64,000 nucleotides of DNA from CAZGMC01 sp964526565. GTDB lineage: Bacteria; Pseudomonadota; Alphaproteobacteria; DSM-16000; Inquilinaceae. The position numbers were made by a program, and so were the translations under genes. Of this stretch, positions 43,895 through 53,162 are shown in pieces. Position 1 is the first letter of the stretch. The number at the start of each line of letters is the position of its first letter. Under the pieces are notes generated by a model. That model saw only the letters and a program-made list of their open reading frames with translations. It had not been told where the DNA came from and ran no database searches. The stretch lies in assembly GCA_964526565.1 (NCBI GenBank), contig CAZGMC010000006.1:14052-78051 (forward strand). Reading direction: 5' to 3'.

Positions 43895-44807
43895 CCCCGC
43901 GCCCAGGCGTTGCGCGGGCGTTGCGCGGGCGTCCGGCCCCTTCGCGGTCAGCCCCTCGTCAGCGGGGATCTCGATGGGATTGCGCTGGCTGCCGCATCAT
44001 TCGCGATTCCCACGCAGTCCCCGCTTGCGCGGGGATGACCGCATTGGGGCGGAGCCGGTTCAGGCGCCTGAGATATTCGCACCGGTGCCGGCAAGTCCCA
44101 GGGGTGCGGATGCGCGGCCGGTTCGGCGCTCGGGCTGAACGCAGCTGATACCAGCGGGCCAAACGGTTGACCTGTCTCCTCCTGTCCCTGGCGATCGGGC
44201 CTGGCGCCCGCCGCTGCTGGCAACCGCTTGCCCCGCCAAACAGAAGGCGCCCGTTCGTGGTGCAGTCAACAAATACCGAGGACAGCAGCACCAGTCCGGG
44301 CAAGATCCCACCTGTCATCGCGAGCGAAGCGTGGCGATCCAGTGCTGCCGCACGCGCGACTGATGACTTGCTGAATTGGCGGCGCCGAATCTGGATCGCC
44401 ACGCTTCGCTCGCGATGACGGCCTTTCTGGCGGATACGCCTTGCAGACATACCGAAGATCATTGCAGATGCCGAAGCGGTCGACCTGTACCATGCATGCC
44501 CGCCTTGGCACCAGCCGGTGCCGTCGTCCGGTCATAAGGAAGGGCTGCTGGGATGAGGCCTCCCGGGGCTACTTCCCGTCCCAGTTTCGATGCGCGGCCA
44601 GTTCGGCGTTCGGGCTGATCCGACCTCCTTGCAAGGGCGTGCGCAAAAAATTTTTAGCAGATAGAGATACGCCATTGCGTTATTATACGGGCATTCTGCA
44701 ACCGTTTAAAACGCGAAAAATCCCGCATCATGCACTTTCCGTAAGCGCTGACAAACCTTGACGGTTTTCCACGGGGTCTTTCGAAAGCCCTGGGGCCGGC
44801 GGCGGCC
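43895..44807. other. Gene-free region between the CARF-like gene and rt-cas1
   Basis: 913 bases. It holds short tandem GCGTTGCGCGGGC repeats just after the stop, a CCCCGCTTGCGCGGGGATGA palindrome (about 44016-44036), the second 274-bp dispersed element, and an AT-rich stretch (about 44645-44760, with CGCAAAAAATTTTTAGCAG) that is the likely promoter region of rt-cas1. No CRISPR repeats were found. Confidence 0.5.
44147..44420 (+). repeat. 274-bp dispersed element, copy B
   Basis: Starts GATACCAGCGGGCCAAACGG, contains GGCGCCCGCCGCTGCTGG and CAAATACCGAGGACA, and ends with GTCATCGCGAGCGAAGCGTG at 44314 and its complement CACGCTTCGCTCGCGATGAC finishing at 44419. It matches copy A (26741-27014, opposite strand) block by block over the same length. 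The last 105 bp can fold into a long hairpin. Confidence 0.7.
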
Positions 44808-45552
44808 ATGACCGCCGATCCCGCCCCGGCGGCGGGCAGCCTGTTCGAGCGGATCACCACCGTGGCGACCCTGGCCAAGGGCTGGGAGCGGGTGCGGCGC
44901 AATGCCGGCGCCCATGGCGGCGACGGCATGAGCGTGGGCGAGTTCGAGGTCGGGGCGGCCGACCGGCTGCTGCGGCTGAACCGGGCGCTGCGCACCGGCA
45001 CCTACCGGCCGGGGCCGCTGCGCCGGCTGGACGTGCCCAAGGACGACGGCGGCAGCCGCCGCCTGTCCATCCCCTGCGTCACCGACCGCGTCGTGCAGTC
45101 GGCGGCCACCGTGGTGCTGGGGCCGGTCCTGGAGCCGGAGATGGAGGACTCCAGCTTCGCCTACCGGCCGGGCCGGTCAGTCGCCGCCGCCGTCGCCCGC
45201 GTCGGCGCCCACCGCCGCGACGGGTTCACCTGGGTCGTCGACGGCGACATAGAGCGCTTCTTCGACAATGTCCCGCGCGCCGGTGGTCGAGGCGCTGACG
45301 GTCTACCTGTTCAACAACCGGATCCTGAAGCCGGAGATGTTCGGCCGCAGCGACGACGACGCCGCCCGCCTGCACCCCGACGGGCGGCGCGCCATCCTGC
45401 GCGGCTACGAGGCGTGGCTGGACCGGCGGGTGCGCAGCCCGCAGCAGGGGCGGCCGGTGCTGTGGCGGCGCCTGCTGCTGGAGCAGGCCATGGCGCTGGC
45501 CGCTCACTATCGCGACGAGGCGCCCTATGCGCCCTACGCCATGGACTACTGA
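44808..45552 (+). pseudogene. cas1: Reverse transcriptase-Cas1 fusion with internal deletion
   Basis: Frame 1 (44808 to about 45275) is the N-terminal half of a group II intron-type reverse transcriptase: GSLFERITTVATLAKGWERV, RRLSIPCVTDRVVQSAA, DSSFAYRPGRSVAAAVARV and the first catalytic motif WVVDGDIERFFDNVP. Then, in a different frame, comes the last third of Cas1: RAPVVEALTVYLFNNRILKP, ... RRLLLEQAMALAAHYR. The YADD motif of the RT and the Cas1 active-site Glu/His region are absent, so several hundred residues are missing at about 45270-45278 with loss of frame. RT-Cas1 fusions acquire spacers from RNA; this copy cannot. ATG at 44808. Confidence 0.8.
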
Positions 45553-45555
45553 GCC

Positions 45556-45843
45556 ATGCCCGACACCGTCATGCTGACCGTGTTCTGCTATGACGTGGCC
45601 AGCCACCGGGCACGGCGCCGCGTTGCGGCGGTGCTGGAGGAGGCCGCCGTGCGGGTGCAGCGCAGCGTGTTCGAGGCGCCGCTGACGGCCGCGGCGGCGG
45701 CGGCCACCGCCCGGCGCGCGGCGCGGTTCCAGGAGCCTGGCGACAGCCTGCGGGTCTATGCGGTCGGCAGCCACGGCCGTGACCGGTGCATGGCCTTCGG
45801 GCCCCTGCCGCTGCCCGAGGCGCAGGGATTCTATCTGCTGTAG
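45556..45843 (+). CDS. cas2: Cas2
   Basis: 95 aa, four bases after the cas1 end. Ferredoxin-like fold with LTVFCYDVASHRARRRVAAV (strand 1 with the conserved Asp, then helix) and EEAAVRVQRSVFEAPL, and a second half with DSLRVYAVGSHGRD. Cas2 holds two Cas1 dimers in the spacer-integration complex. The gene is intact, but its partner is not. Confidence 0.9.
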   Translation: MPDTVMLTVFCYDVASHRARRRVAAVLEEAAVRVQRSVFEAPLTAAAAAATARRAARFQEPGDSLRVYAVGSHGRDRCMAFGPLPLPEAQGFYLL

Positions 45844-45858
45844 GCGGGCCGCTGCAGG

Positions 45859-45887
45859 NNNNNNNNNNGGGGGGGGGGGGGGGGGGG
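45859..45887. other. Assembly gap (10 N) and 19-base G run
   Basis: Ten N at 45859-45868 followed by 19 G at 45869-45887, directly after cas2. It marks a join or unresolved homopolymer; a CRISPR array next to cas2 could have been lost here. Confidence 0.95.
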
Positions 45888-45914
45888 CGACCCGGAGGCC
45901 GCCCCTCCGTGGCG

Positions 45915-47549
45915 TCAGCTCAGGCGCAGTTCCTGGAAGAAGTCGTTGCCCTTGTCGTCGACGATGATGAAGGCCGGGAAGTCCTCCACCTCGATGCGCC
46001 AGATCGCCTCCATGCCCAGCTCGGGGAAGGCGATGCATTCGACCTTGCGGATGCAGTCCTGGGCCAGGCGCGCCGCGCCGCCGCCGATCGAGCCCAGGTA
46101 GAAGCCGCCGTGCTTCTGGCAGGCCTCGCGCACCTGCGGGCTGCGGTTGCCCTTGGCCAGCATGACCATGGACCCGCCCGCCGCCTGGAACTGGTCGACG
46201 AAGGCGTCCATGCGCCCGGCCGTGGTCGGGCCGAACGAGCCCGACGGATAGCCCTCCGGCGTCTTGGCCGGCCCGGCATAATAGATCGGGTGGTTCTTGA
46301 AGTAGTCGGGCAGCGGCTCGCCGGCCTCCAGTTGCGCGCGCAGGCGGGCGTGGGCCAGGTCGCGGGCGACGATCAGCGGCCCGGTCAGCGACAGCCGGGT
46401 GCGGATCGGGTACTGCGTCAGCGTCGCCAGAATATCGGCCATCGGCCGGGTCAGGTCGATGGGCACCACCTCGCCGGCGATCTGGCTCTCGGCGAACTCG
46501 GGCAGGAAGCGGGCCGGGTTGGTCTCCAGCGCCTCCAGGAACACGCCGTCGGCGGTGATCCTGCCCATGGCCTGGCGGTCGGCGGAGCACGACACGCCCA
46601 GGCCGATCGGCATGCTGGCGCCGTGGCGCGGCAGGCGGATGACCCGCACGTCGTGGCAGAAGTACTTGCCGCCGAACTGGGCGCCGATGTTCATGTCCTG
46701 GGTCATCTTGTGGATGACCGCCTCCATCTCCAGGTCGCGGAAGGCGTGGGCGGCCTCCGACCCGGACGTTGGCAGCCCGTCCAGATAGCGGGCCGAGGCG
46801 AGCTTGACCGTCTTCATGGTCAGCTCGGCACTGGTGCCGCCGATCACCACGGCCAGGTGGTAGGGCGGGCAGGCGGCGGTGCCCAGCGTGCGGATCTTCT
46901 CATCCAGGAAGGCGAGCAGCCGGTCGCGGGTCAGCACCGACGGCACCGCCTGGAACAGGAAGCTCTTGTTGGCCGAGCCGCCGCCCTTGGCCATGAACAG
47001 GAACTTGTAGGCGTCCTCGCCCTCCTGGAAGATCTCGATCTGGGCGGGCAGGTTGCTGGCCGTGTTCTTCTCTTCGAACATCGACAGGGGCGCGAGTTGG
47101 CTGTAGCGCAGGTTGCGCTTCAGGTACGCCCCCTTGACGCCCTCGGCCAGCGCCGTCTCGTCGCCGCCGCGGGTCCACACCCGGCGGCCCTTCTTGCCCA
47201 TGACGATGGCGGTGCCGGTGTCCTGGCACATCGGCAGCACGCCGCCGGCGGCGATGTTGGCGTTCTTCAGCAGGTCGAAGGCGACGAAGCGGTCATTGGG
47301 CGAGGCCTCCGGATCTTCCAGGATGGCGCGCAGTTGCTCCAGGTGGCCGGGGCGCAGCAGGTGGTTGATGTCGACGAAGGCCTGCTCCGACAGCAGCCGC
47401 AGCGCCTCGGGCTCGACCTTCAGGACGTCCTCACCCTCGAAGCGGGCGACCGAGACGTGGTCCCCGGTCAGCTTGCGATACGGTGTTTCGTCCCTGGTCA
47501 GGGGAAACAGGGTCGGGCCGGGCTGGGTCGTGCTCACGTCATCGGGCAT
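45915..47549 (-). CDS. fumA: Fumarate hydratase, class I (iron-sulfur)
   Basis: 544 aa, fused alpha and beta parts. Cluster-binding cysteines lie in VLPMCQDTGTAIV, TAACPPYHLAVVIGGTSAEL and LGVSCSADRQAMG. The C-terminal beta part holds RTRLSLTGPLIVARDLAHAR, GPTTAGRMDAFVDQF and KGNRSPQVREAC. Interconverts fumarate and malate in the TCA cycle; the 4Fe-4S cluster makes it oxygen sensitive. ATG at 47549 with GGAGG upstream; an upstream open extension of 81 codons is not protein-like. Confidence 0.96.
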   Translation of the reverse strand: MPDDVSTTQPGPTLFPLTRDETPYRKLTGDHVSVARFEGEDVLKVEPEALRLLSEQAFVDINHLLRPGHLEQLRAILEDPEASPNDRFVAFDLLKNANIAAGGVLPMCQDTGTAIVMGKKGRRVWTRGGDETALAEGVKGAYLKRNLRYSQLAPLSMFEEKNTASNLPAQIEIFQEGEDAYKFLFMAKGGGSANKSFLFQAVPSVLTRDRLLAFLDEKIRTLGTAACPPYHLAVVIGGTSAELTMKTVKLASARYLDGLPTSGSEAAHAFRDLEMEAVIHKMTQDMNIGAQFGGKYFCHDVRVIRLPRHGASMPIGLGVSCSADRQAMGRITADGVFLEALETNPARFLPEFAESQIAGEVVPIDLTRPMADILATLTQYPIRTRLSLTGPLIVARDLAHARLRAQLEAGEPLPDYFKNHPIYYAGPAKTPEGYPSGSFGPTTAGRMDAFVDQFQAAGGSMVMLAKGNRSPQVREACQKHGGFYLGSIGGGAARLAQDCIRKVECIAFPELGMEAIWRIEVEDFPAFIIVDDKGNDFFQELRLS

Positions 47550-47919
47550 CCTGAACCTCCGTGGGCGATTGGTTGGCTGCCGGCTCTGCGGCCGAGGCTG
47601 TGCCGACCCTACCAGAAAGACGGGCCCGTGTCCGGACTCTGTCGAAACTCTTGGCCCGGCAACCGGCCGTCCCCGGCCGCACCGGGACGGCGCGGTCGCA
47701 CGGGTATTCGGCAGCCCGGGGGGGGGGCGCCTGGGCCGAGTCGGGGGCGGGGGGAGCGGCGCTGGCCGCGTCTCCCTGGAAGACTCGCGCATTGGTGTTT
47801 ACGACCGGTTCAAGATAATTAAACAGCGTTAACCATTTCTATATTTGGCTATGCGCGCTGTTCAGCCGGCGTTAACGGTTGGCTGCTTACATGGCGCCAT
47901 GTCGAACCGGAGGCACACC
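47550..47919. other. Intergenic region between fumarase and a small gene
   Basis: 370 bases. Nothing recognised except G runs (about 47719-47727) and an AT-rich stretch (about 47810-47850, with CATTTCTATATTTGG) that probably holds the promoter of the small gene at 47920. Confidence 0.4.
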
Positions 47920-48132
47920 ATGCATATCGACTCGGCGCGCCCGGCAAGTCCCTATCTCGCCCGGACCAGGCGCTCCCTGCAGGAAGCCTGCATGGCGCTC
48001 CGCCGGGCCGGCGTCGCCTCGGACAGCCGATGCGACGTCTGCAAGCTCCTGACCCTGTGCAATCCGAAATCATCGCCGGCCGATCCGGCCTCGTCGCTCC
48101 TCTCCCAGGCCTGCGGCTGCAGCGACGCCTGA
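47920..48132 (+). CDS. Small cysteine-containing hypothetical protein, 70 aa
   Basis: ATG at 47920 stands six bases after GGAGG, so this start is chosen over upstream ATGs at 47899 and 47851. Sequence includes RTRRSLQEACMALRRAGVAS, then SRCDVCKLLTLC and a C-terminal CGCSDA: a CxxC pair and further cysteines suggest metal or thiol chemistry. No family recognised. Confidence 0.6.
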   Translation: MHIDSARPASPYLARTRRSLQEACMALRRAGVASDSRCDVCKLLTLCNPKSSPADPASSLLSQACGCSDA

Positions 48133-48141
48133 CGGCGGGGC

Positions 48142-51100
48142 TCAGGCCGGCTCGCGCAGGGCGACGGCCTGCTGCAGGTCCACCGAGACGAGCTGCGAGA
48201 CACCCCGCTCCGGCATCGTCACCCCGAACAGCCGGTCGACCCGCGCCATCGTCATGCGGTGATGGGTGACGATCAGGAACCGCGTCGAGCCGGCCGCGGC
48301 CAGCTCCTCCAGCAGGGTGCAGAACCGGTCGACATTGGCGTCGTCCAGCGGCGCGTCGACCTCGTCCAGCACGCAGATCGGCGCCGGGTTGGTCAGGAAC
48401 ACCGCGAACAGCAGGGCGATCGCCGTCAGCGCCTGCTCGCCGCCCGACAGCAGCGACAGGTGCTGCAGCCGCTTGCCCGGCGGGCTGGCGAAGATCTCCA
48501 GCCCGGCCTCCAGCGGCTCGTCGGTCTCGGTCAGCTTGAGGTGGGCGCGGCCGCCGCCGAACAGGCGCACGAACAGCTCCTGGAAATGCCGGTCGACGGT
48601 CTCGAACGAGCCCAGCAGGCGCTCGCGGGCCTCCCTGTTCAGGCTGGCGATCGCCTGGCGCAGGCGGGCGATGGCGGCCAGCAGGTCCTTGCGCTCATTG
48701 ATCATGCCGGTGACCTGCTGCTCCAGCTCCGCCGCCTCCGTTTCCGCGCGCAGGTTGACCGGGCCCATGCCGTCGCGCTCGCGCAGCAGCCTGTCGAGCG
48801 CCGCCTCGGCCGCCGCCGGCTCGGGCAGCGTGCTGTCCGGCCCGACCTGGGCGATCACGGCAACCCCTTCCGGCCGGCACTCCAGCCGCTCGGCGATGCG
48901 CTCGCGCACGGCGTCGGCGTTGGTGCGGGCGGCAGCGATCTCGGCGTCGGCGCGGACCCGCGCCTCGCGCACCCCGGCCAGCGCCGCCTCGGCCGCCTTG
49001 AGCGCTCGGTCGGCCTCGCGCTGGGCGGTCTCGGCGGCGGCCAGGGCGTCGGCGGCGCGGCGCCGCCCCGCCTCCGCCGCGCCGACCTGGTCCAGCAGCG
49101 CCTCGCGCCGGTCGGCGATCGCGGCCGGCTGCTCGGCCAGGGCGGCCAGCGTCGCCGCGCTCTCGGCGGCGCGCGCCTCCAGCTCGGCGAGGCGGTCGGC
49201 GGTGCCGGCGGCGCGGTTGCGCCAGGTGCGGTCGTCGAGCTCGATCGCCTTGAGCCGCTGACGCCACCCGGCCGCCTCGCGGCGCAGCAGGTCGAGCGCG
49301 TTCTGGGCGCGGCTCTGCTCGGTGCGCCGTTCGGCCAGGGCGGCGCGGACCTCGGCGATGCGCTCGCGACGCACGCCCAGGTCGGGCAGTGCCGCCAGCC
49401 CGTCGCGCGCCGCCGCCAGCGCCTGGTCGGCCTCGGCGCGGTCGGCGGCCAGCCGCTCCTGCGCCTCGGCCAGGGCGGCCAGCCGCGATTGGCGTGCCGC
49501 GGCGGCCTGGGCCAGCTTCGCCTGACGGTCGCGGGTCCGGGTCTGCGCGGTGTAGGCGGCCTGCACCGCCTGGCGCGCCGCCCGTTCGGCGGCCTGGGCG
49601 GCCTGGGCGGCGTCGCGGATGGTGGCCAGGACCGCGCGGCTGCGGGCCGCCTGGGCCGCGGCGGCCTCCATCTGCGCCTCGAGCCCGGCCAGCCGGTTGC
49701 GCTGGCGCAGGTGGACCGCGGCGGGCGACGGCGCGCCGGCAGCGGCGCACAGCCCGTCCCAGCGCCAGCGGGCGCCGTCGCGGGTGACCAGTTCCTGCCC
49801 CGGCCGCAGCGCCGGCGCCAGCGCCTCGCCGGCCTCGCGATCCGCGACGATGCCGACATGGGCCAGCCGCCGCGCCAGCGCCGGCGGCGCCGTCACCCGC
49901 CCGGCCAGGCTCTCCGCCCCGTCGGGCAGCGGCGCGACGCCGTCGAGCGGCGGCAGGGCGCGCCAGTACAGCGGCGCGGCCGGGTCGATCGGCGCGTTCA
50001 GGTCGTCGCCCAGCCCGGCGCCCAGCGCGCCCTCCCAGCCCGGCTCCGCGGTGACGCCGTCGAGCACCGGCGGGAAGCCGTCGGCGGCGCCGTGGTCGAG
50101 GGCGGCGCGCAGGCCGTCGGCCTCGGCCTTGAGCTTGGCCAGCGCCGAATCGGCCGCCTGCGCCACCTCGCGCGCCGTGCCCTGCTCGGCATCCGCGGCG
50201 GTGCGCGCCTTCTCCGCGGCGTCGGCGTCGGCGCGGGCCTGCTCCAGCGCCGCCTCGGCAGCGACCAGTTCGGCCTCGGCAGCAGCCAGGTCCGGCGCCA
50301 CGGCGATCTCGCGCTCCAGGTCGGCGCGCTGGCGGGCGGCCTCGTCCAGGCGGCGGGCCAGGGCGGCGGCCCGCGACTCGCACTCGGACTGGCGGCGCAG
50401 CAGGCTCTGGCGCTGCGCCTCGGCGGCGGCGGCCTGCTCGGTCAGGGCGGTCAGCTCGGTCTCCAGCGCCGCCACCGCCTCCTGGACGGCGGTCAGCGCC
50501 GCCGCCGCCGCCTGTTCCGCCGCGGCCTCGCCGTCCTGGTCGCGCAGCAGGGCGGTGCGCTCCTCCTCCATTCGGCCCAGCGCCGCCGCGGCGTCGGCGG
50601 CCAGGCCGCGCTCGCGGCCGATGTCACCCTGGACCTGCTCCAGCCGGCGGCGGGCGTCGCGCTGCGCCTCGGCGACGCGGCGTTCCTCCTCCTGCAGCCC
50701 GTCGCGGGCCAGAACCAGCCGCTGCAGCGCCGCCGCCGCCTCGGCCTCGGCCTGGCGCAGCGGTGGCAGCGCGGCGGCGGCCTCGGCCTGGGCGGTGCTG
50801 GCCTGGCCGGCGGCCAGGGTGCGCTCACGGACCTGCCCGTCGGCGGCATCGAAGGCGGCGCGGGCGGCCTTGAGGCGCTCGCCGGCGGCCTGCCAGCGCC
50901 GGTGCAGCACCACCGCCTCGGCGCGGCGGATGCGGTCCGACAGGTTGCGATAGCGGGCGGCCTGGCGGACCTGCTTCTTCAGCCCGGCGAGCTGGGTCTC
51001 CATGGCGCCGATGACGTCGTCCAGGCGGGTCAGGTTGTTCTCGGCGGCACGCAGGCGGATCTCGGCTTCGTGGCGGCGGCTGTGCAGGCCGAGGATGCCG

Positions 51101-51606
51101 GCCGCCTCCTCCAGCAGCAGGCGGCGTTCGGTGGCGCGGGCGCTGATCAGGGCGCCGAGCCGGCCCTGGCTGACCAGCGCCGGCGACGCCGAGCCGGAGG
51201 CATTGTCCTGGAACAGCAGCTGGACGTCGCGGGCGCGCACCAGCCTGCCGTTGATGCGGTAGTCGGAGCCGGCGCCGCGCTCGATCTGGCGGGTGACCTC
51301 CAGCTCGTCGAAGTGGTTGAATCCGGCCGGGGCGGTGCGGCGGCTGTTGTCGAGGACGACGGTGACCTCGGCCAGGTTGCGCGGCGGCCGCTCGGCGGTG
51401 CCGCCGAAGATGACGTCGTCCATCTCCTCGCCGCGCATGCGCCTGGCCGAGGCCTCGCCCATCACCCAGCGCAGCGCCTCGACCAGGTTCGACTTGCCGC
51501 AGCCATTGGGCCCGACCACGCCGGTGATGCCGGGCGCGATGGCGAACTCGGTCGGCTCGACGAACGACTTGAAGCCGGTGACGCGAAGCTTGGCGAACTG
51601 GACCAG
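48142..51606 (-). CDS. smc: Chromosome segregation protein SMC, apparent CUG start
   Basis: 1154 aa. N-terminal ATPase half with VTGFKSFVEPTEFAI and Walker A GPNGCGKSNLVEALRWVMGE; a first coiled coil (about 160-480, Ala/Glu/Arg-rich); hinge (about 485-640); second coiled coil; C-terminal ABC signature LLSGGEQALTAIALLFAV and Walker B PICVLDEVDAPLDDANV. Works with ScpAB as condensin. The N-terminal strand reads VQFAKLRVTGFKSF; no ATG, GTG or TTG precedes it in frame, but CTG at 51604-51606 is exactly where the start should be, seven bases after GAGAGG. A GTG at 51519 would cut off 29 conserved residues. Confidence 0.94.
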   Translation of the reverse strand: MVQFAKLRVTGFKSFVEPTEFAIAPGITGVVGPNGCGKSNLVEALRWVMGEASARRMRGEEMDDVIFGGTAERPPRNLAEVTVVLDNSRRTAPAGFNHFDELEVTRQIERGAGSDYRINGRLVRARDVQLLFQDNASGSASPALVSQGRLGALISARATERRLLLEEAAGILGLHSRRHEAEIRLRAAENNLTRLDDVIGAMETQLAGLKKQVRQAARYRNLSDRIRRAEAVVLHRRWQAAGERLKAARAAFDAADGQVRERTLAAGQASTAQAEAAAALPPLRQAEAEAAAALQRLVLARDGLQEEERRVAEAQRDARRRLEQVQGDIGRERGLAADAAAALGRMEEERTALLRDQDGEAAAEQAAAAALTAVQEAVAALETELTALTEQAAAAEAQRQSLLRRQSECESRAAALARRLDEAARQRADLEREIAVAPDLAAAEAELVAAEAALEQARADADAAEKARTAADAEQGTAREVAQAADSALAKLKAEADGLRAALDHGAADGFPPVLDGVTAEPGWEGALGAGLGDDLNAPIDPAAPLYWRALPPLDGVAPLPDGAESLAGRVTAPPALARRLAHVGIVADREAGEALAPALRPGQELVTRDGARWRWDGLCAAAGAPSPAAVHLRQRNRLAGLEAQMEAAAAQAARSRAVLATIRDAAQAAQAAERAARQAVQAAYTAQTRTRDRQAKLAQAAAARQSRLAALAEAQERLAADRAEADQALAAARDGLAALPDLGVRRERIAEVRAALAERRTEQSRAQNALDLLRREAAGWRQRLKAIELDDRTWRNRAAGTADRLAELEARAAESAATLAALAEQPAAIADRREALLDQVGAAEAGRRRAADALAAAETAQREADRALKAAEAALAGVREARVRADAEIAAARTNADAVRERIAERLECRPEGVAVIAQVGPDSTLPEPAAAEAALDRLLRERDGMGPVNLRAETEAAELEQQVTGMINERKDLLAAIARLRQAIASLNREARERLLGSFETVDRHFQELFVRLFGGGRAHLKLTETDEPLEAGLEIFASPPGKRLQHLSLLSGGEQALTAIALLFAVFLTNPAPICVLDEVDAPLDDANVDRFCTLLEELAAAGSTRFLIVTHHRMTMARVDRLFGVTMPERGVSQLVSVDLQQAVALREPA

Positions 51607-51965
51607 GGCGTCGCCTCTCGTGCCTTGAGGGTTGCGGCGGGGCGCGGCGCGCCTCCCTGACGGGCACGGGGTGCCCCGAATGGCCGCGCCGTGTCAAGGG
51701 GAAGGCGGGCCTGTGAATGGATATGTTGGGGTCGTTGCCGGATTGCGGCGCAGGATATGGCGCCGGAGGACCGGTTTCCGGCCTTGGCGGGTCGGCCGTA
51801 ACGGTACCGCGGAGTGCCTTCTCAAAGGTGTCTTCAGCGTTCGCGGGCTCGCAACAAAGGACACAAGACACCCCGTTGCGCTCGACGCCTGGTCGGGCTA
51901 TTCAACGCCCGGACGTGGGTGGCCGTGCGCCCATCCACGAAACGCGAAGCCCCAGGAGGTGCCGG
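51607..51965. other. Divergent region between smc and a binding-protein gene
   Basis: 359 bases. Open frames here look non-coding. It contains no recognisable RNA gene. The part just before 51966 has AGGAGG, serving the next gene. Confidence 0.4.
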
Positions 51966-52745
51966 ATGCACGTGTCCCGCCGTTTCCTTGCCCTTGTGGC
52001 GCTGAGCTGCTCCATCGGGTCCGGCCCGGCCCAGGCCGACGAGCTGACCGTCCTCGCCGCCGAGCTGCCGCCGATGATGACGGCCGGCGGCGAGGGCCGC
52101 GAGGCCGACGTGATTCGTGCCGTGCTGGAGCGTTGCGGCCACACGGCGAGCTTCGTTGTCGAGCCGTTCACCCGCCACTGGCAGAGCTTCCGCGACGGCG
52201 CCGGGGATGCCGTGACGACGGTGCCGGCCGGCCTCGACCTGCCCGGCAGCGCCACCCGGCCCTACATCCAGTACCAGAACGGTGTGTCCGTGCTGGCCGA
52301 ACGCGACCTGCAGATCGACTCCCTGGACGACCTGGCCGGGCTGTCGGTGATCGCCTTCCAGGGTGCCGAGGACATCCTGCCCGGCCTGGCGGCGGCGGTG
52401 CCCACGTTCGGCAGCTATCGCGAGGTCGCCGACCAGATCATCCAGAGCCGCCTGCTGTTCGCCGGCCGCACCGACGCGGTGATCGGCGACGGCCTGCTGT
52501 TCGCCGCGTACAACGCCGAACTGGCCGAGGCCGGCACCACCCAGTTCGACGCCGGCCAGCCGGTCACCTTCGCGGCGATCTTCGCGCCCAGTGACTACAT
52601 GCTGCAGGTCCGCGACCCGGACCTGGCGGCGGCCTTCGATGCCTGCTTCGCCGATGCCGAGGCGGACGGCACGATCGACGAGATCCACCGCCGCTACGTC
52701 GACCGCTACCGCGACGTCCTGGGCGACCAGTACCTGGGCTATTGA
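51966..52745 (+). CDS. Periplasmic solute-binding protein, family 3 (amino-acid type)
   Basis: 259 aa. Signal peptide FLALVALSCSIGSGPAQA, then the SBP_bac_3 fold: ELTVLAAELPPMMTAGGEGR, DVIRAVLERCGHTASFVVEP, LDDLAGLSVIAFQGAED and DEIHRRYVDRYRDVLG. It would bind a small polar solute for uptake or sensing, but no transporter genes adjoin, so it may be an orphan receptor. ATG at 51966 has AGGAGG five bases upstream. Confidence 0.85.
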   Translation: MHVSRRFLALVALSCSIGSGPAQADELTVLAAELPPMMTAGGEGREADVIRAVLERCGHTASFVVEPFTRHWQSFRDGAGDAVTTVPAGLDLPGSATRPYIQYQNGVSVLAERDLQIDSLDDLAGLSVIAFQGAEDILPGLAAAVPTFGSYREVADQIIQSRLLFAGRTDAVIGDGLLFAAYNAELAEAGTTQFDAGQPVTFAAIFAPSDYMLQVRDPDLAAAFDACFADAEADGTIDEIHRRYVDRYRDVLGDQYLGY

Positions 52746-52832
52746 CGGCCAGACGATTGCAGACCGATACGCGCACGGCCAGTCGCTCCCGTTTCCATCT
52801 CCTTTGTGCGGCAGCCGGTATACAGTGCGGTC

Positions 52833-53162
52833 ATGACCCTGTCGCCATACCCGCAGCCTGACCGGACGCAGCGCCTGGCCGATGCGTACTGCCGTCGCGT
52901 CGCCGAGGAATTGGCGGCGAACCCGGCCCGCGTCATGGCCAAGGCCGCGGCCAACCTGGAGCGGATGGCGCCGCACTGCCACCCGCGCCTGGTCGCGGCA
53001 TGGCGGGCAGTGCTGGCCCGGCCGGTGCCCGAGCTGGCAGCGTTCCTGGTCAGCGCCGACCCGGCAGCAGCCGAGCTGCGGCGCAACCACCCCTTTGCCG
53101 GCGTGCTGCCCGAGCGCGAGCGGCAGGACATCGTCCGGCAGGTGTGGCGTGCGCAGGCATGA
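52833..53162 (+). CDS. Small protein paired with a DUF6036-type nucleotidyltransferase
   Basis: 109 aa, helical: PDRTQRLADAYCRRVAEELA, then RVMAKAAANLERMAPHCHPR and HPFAGVLPERERQDIVRQVW. No known domain. Its 3' end overlaps the nucleotidyltransferase gene by 14 bp. A TATACA box lies only nine bases before the ATG, so the message may be leaderless. By position it could be the antitoxin or partner of the second gene. Confidence 0.7.
   Translation: MTLSPYPQPDRTQRLADAYCRRVAEELAANPARVMAKAAANLERMAPHCHPRLVAAWRAVLARPVPELAAFLVSADPAAAELRRNHPFAGVLPERERQDIVRQVWRAQA

Noticed and set aside
48259..51660. A 1133-aa plus-strand frame opposite smc
   Set aside because: It is the antisense of the coiled-coil coding sequence; smc motifs on the minus strand are unambiguous.
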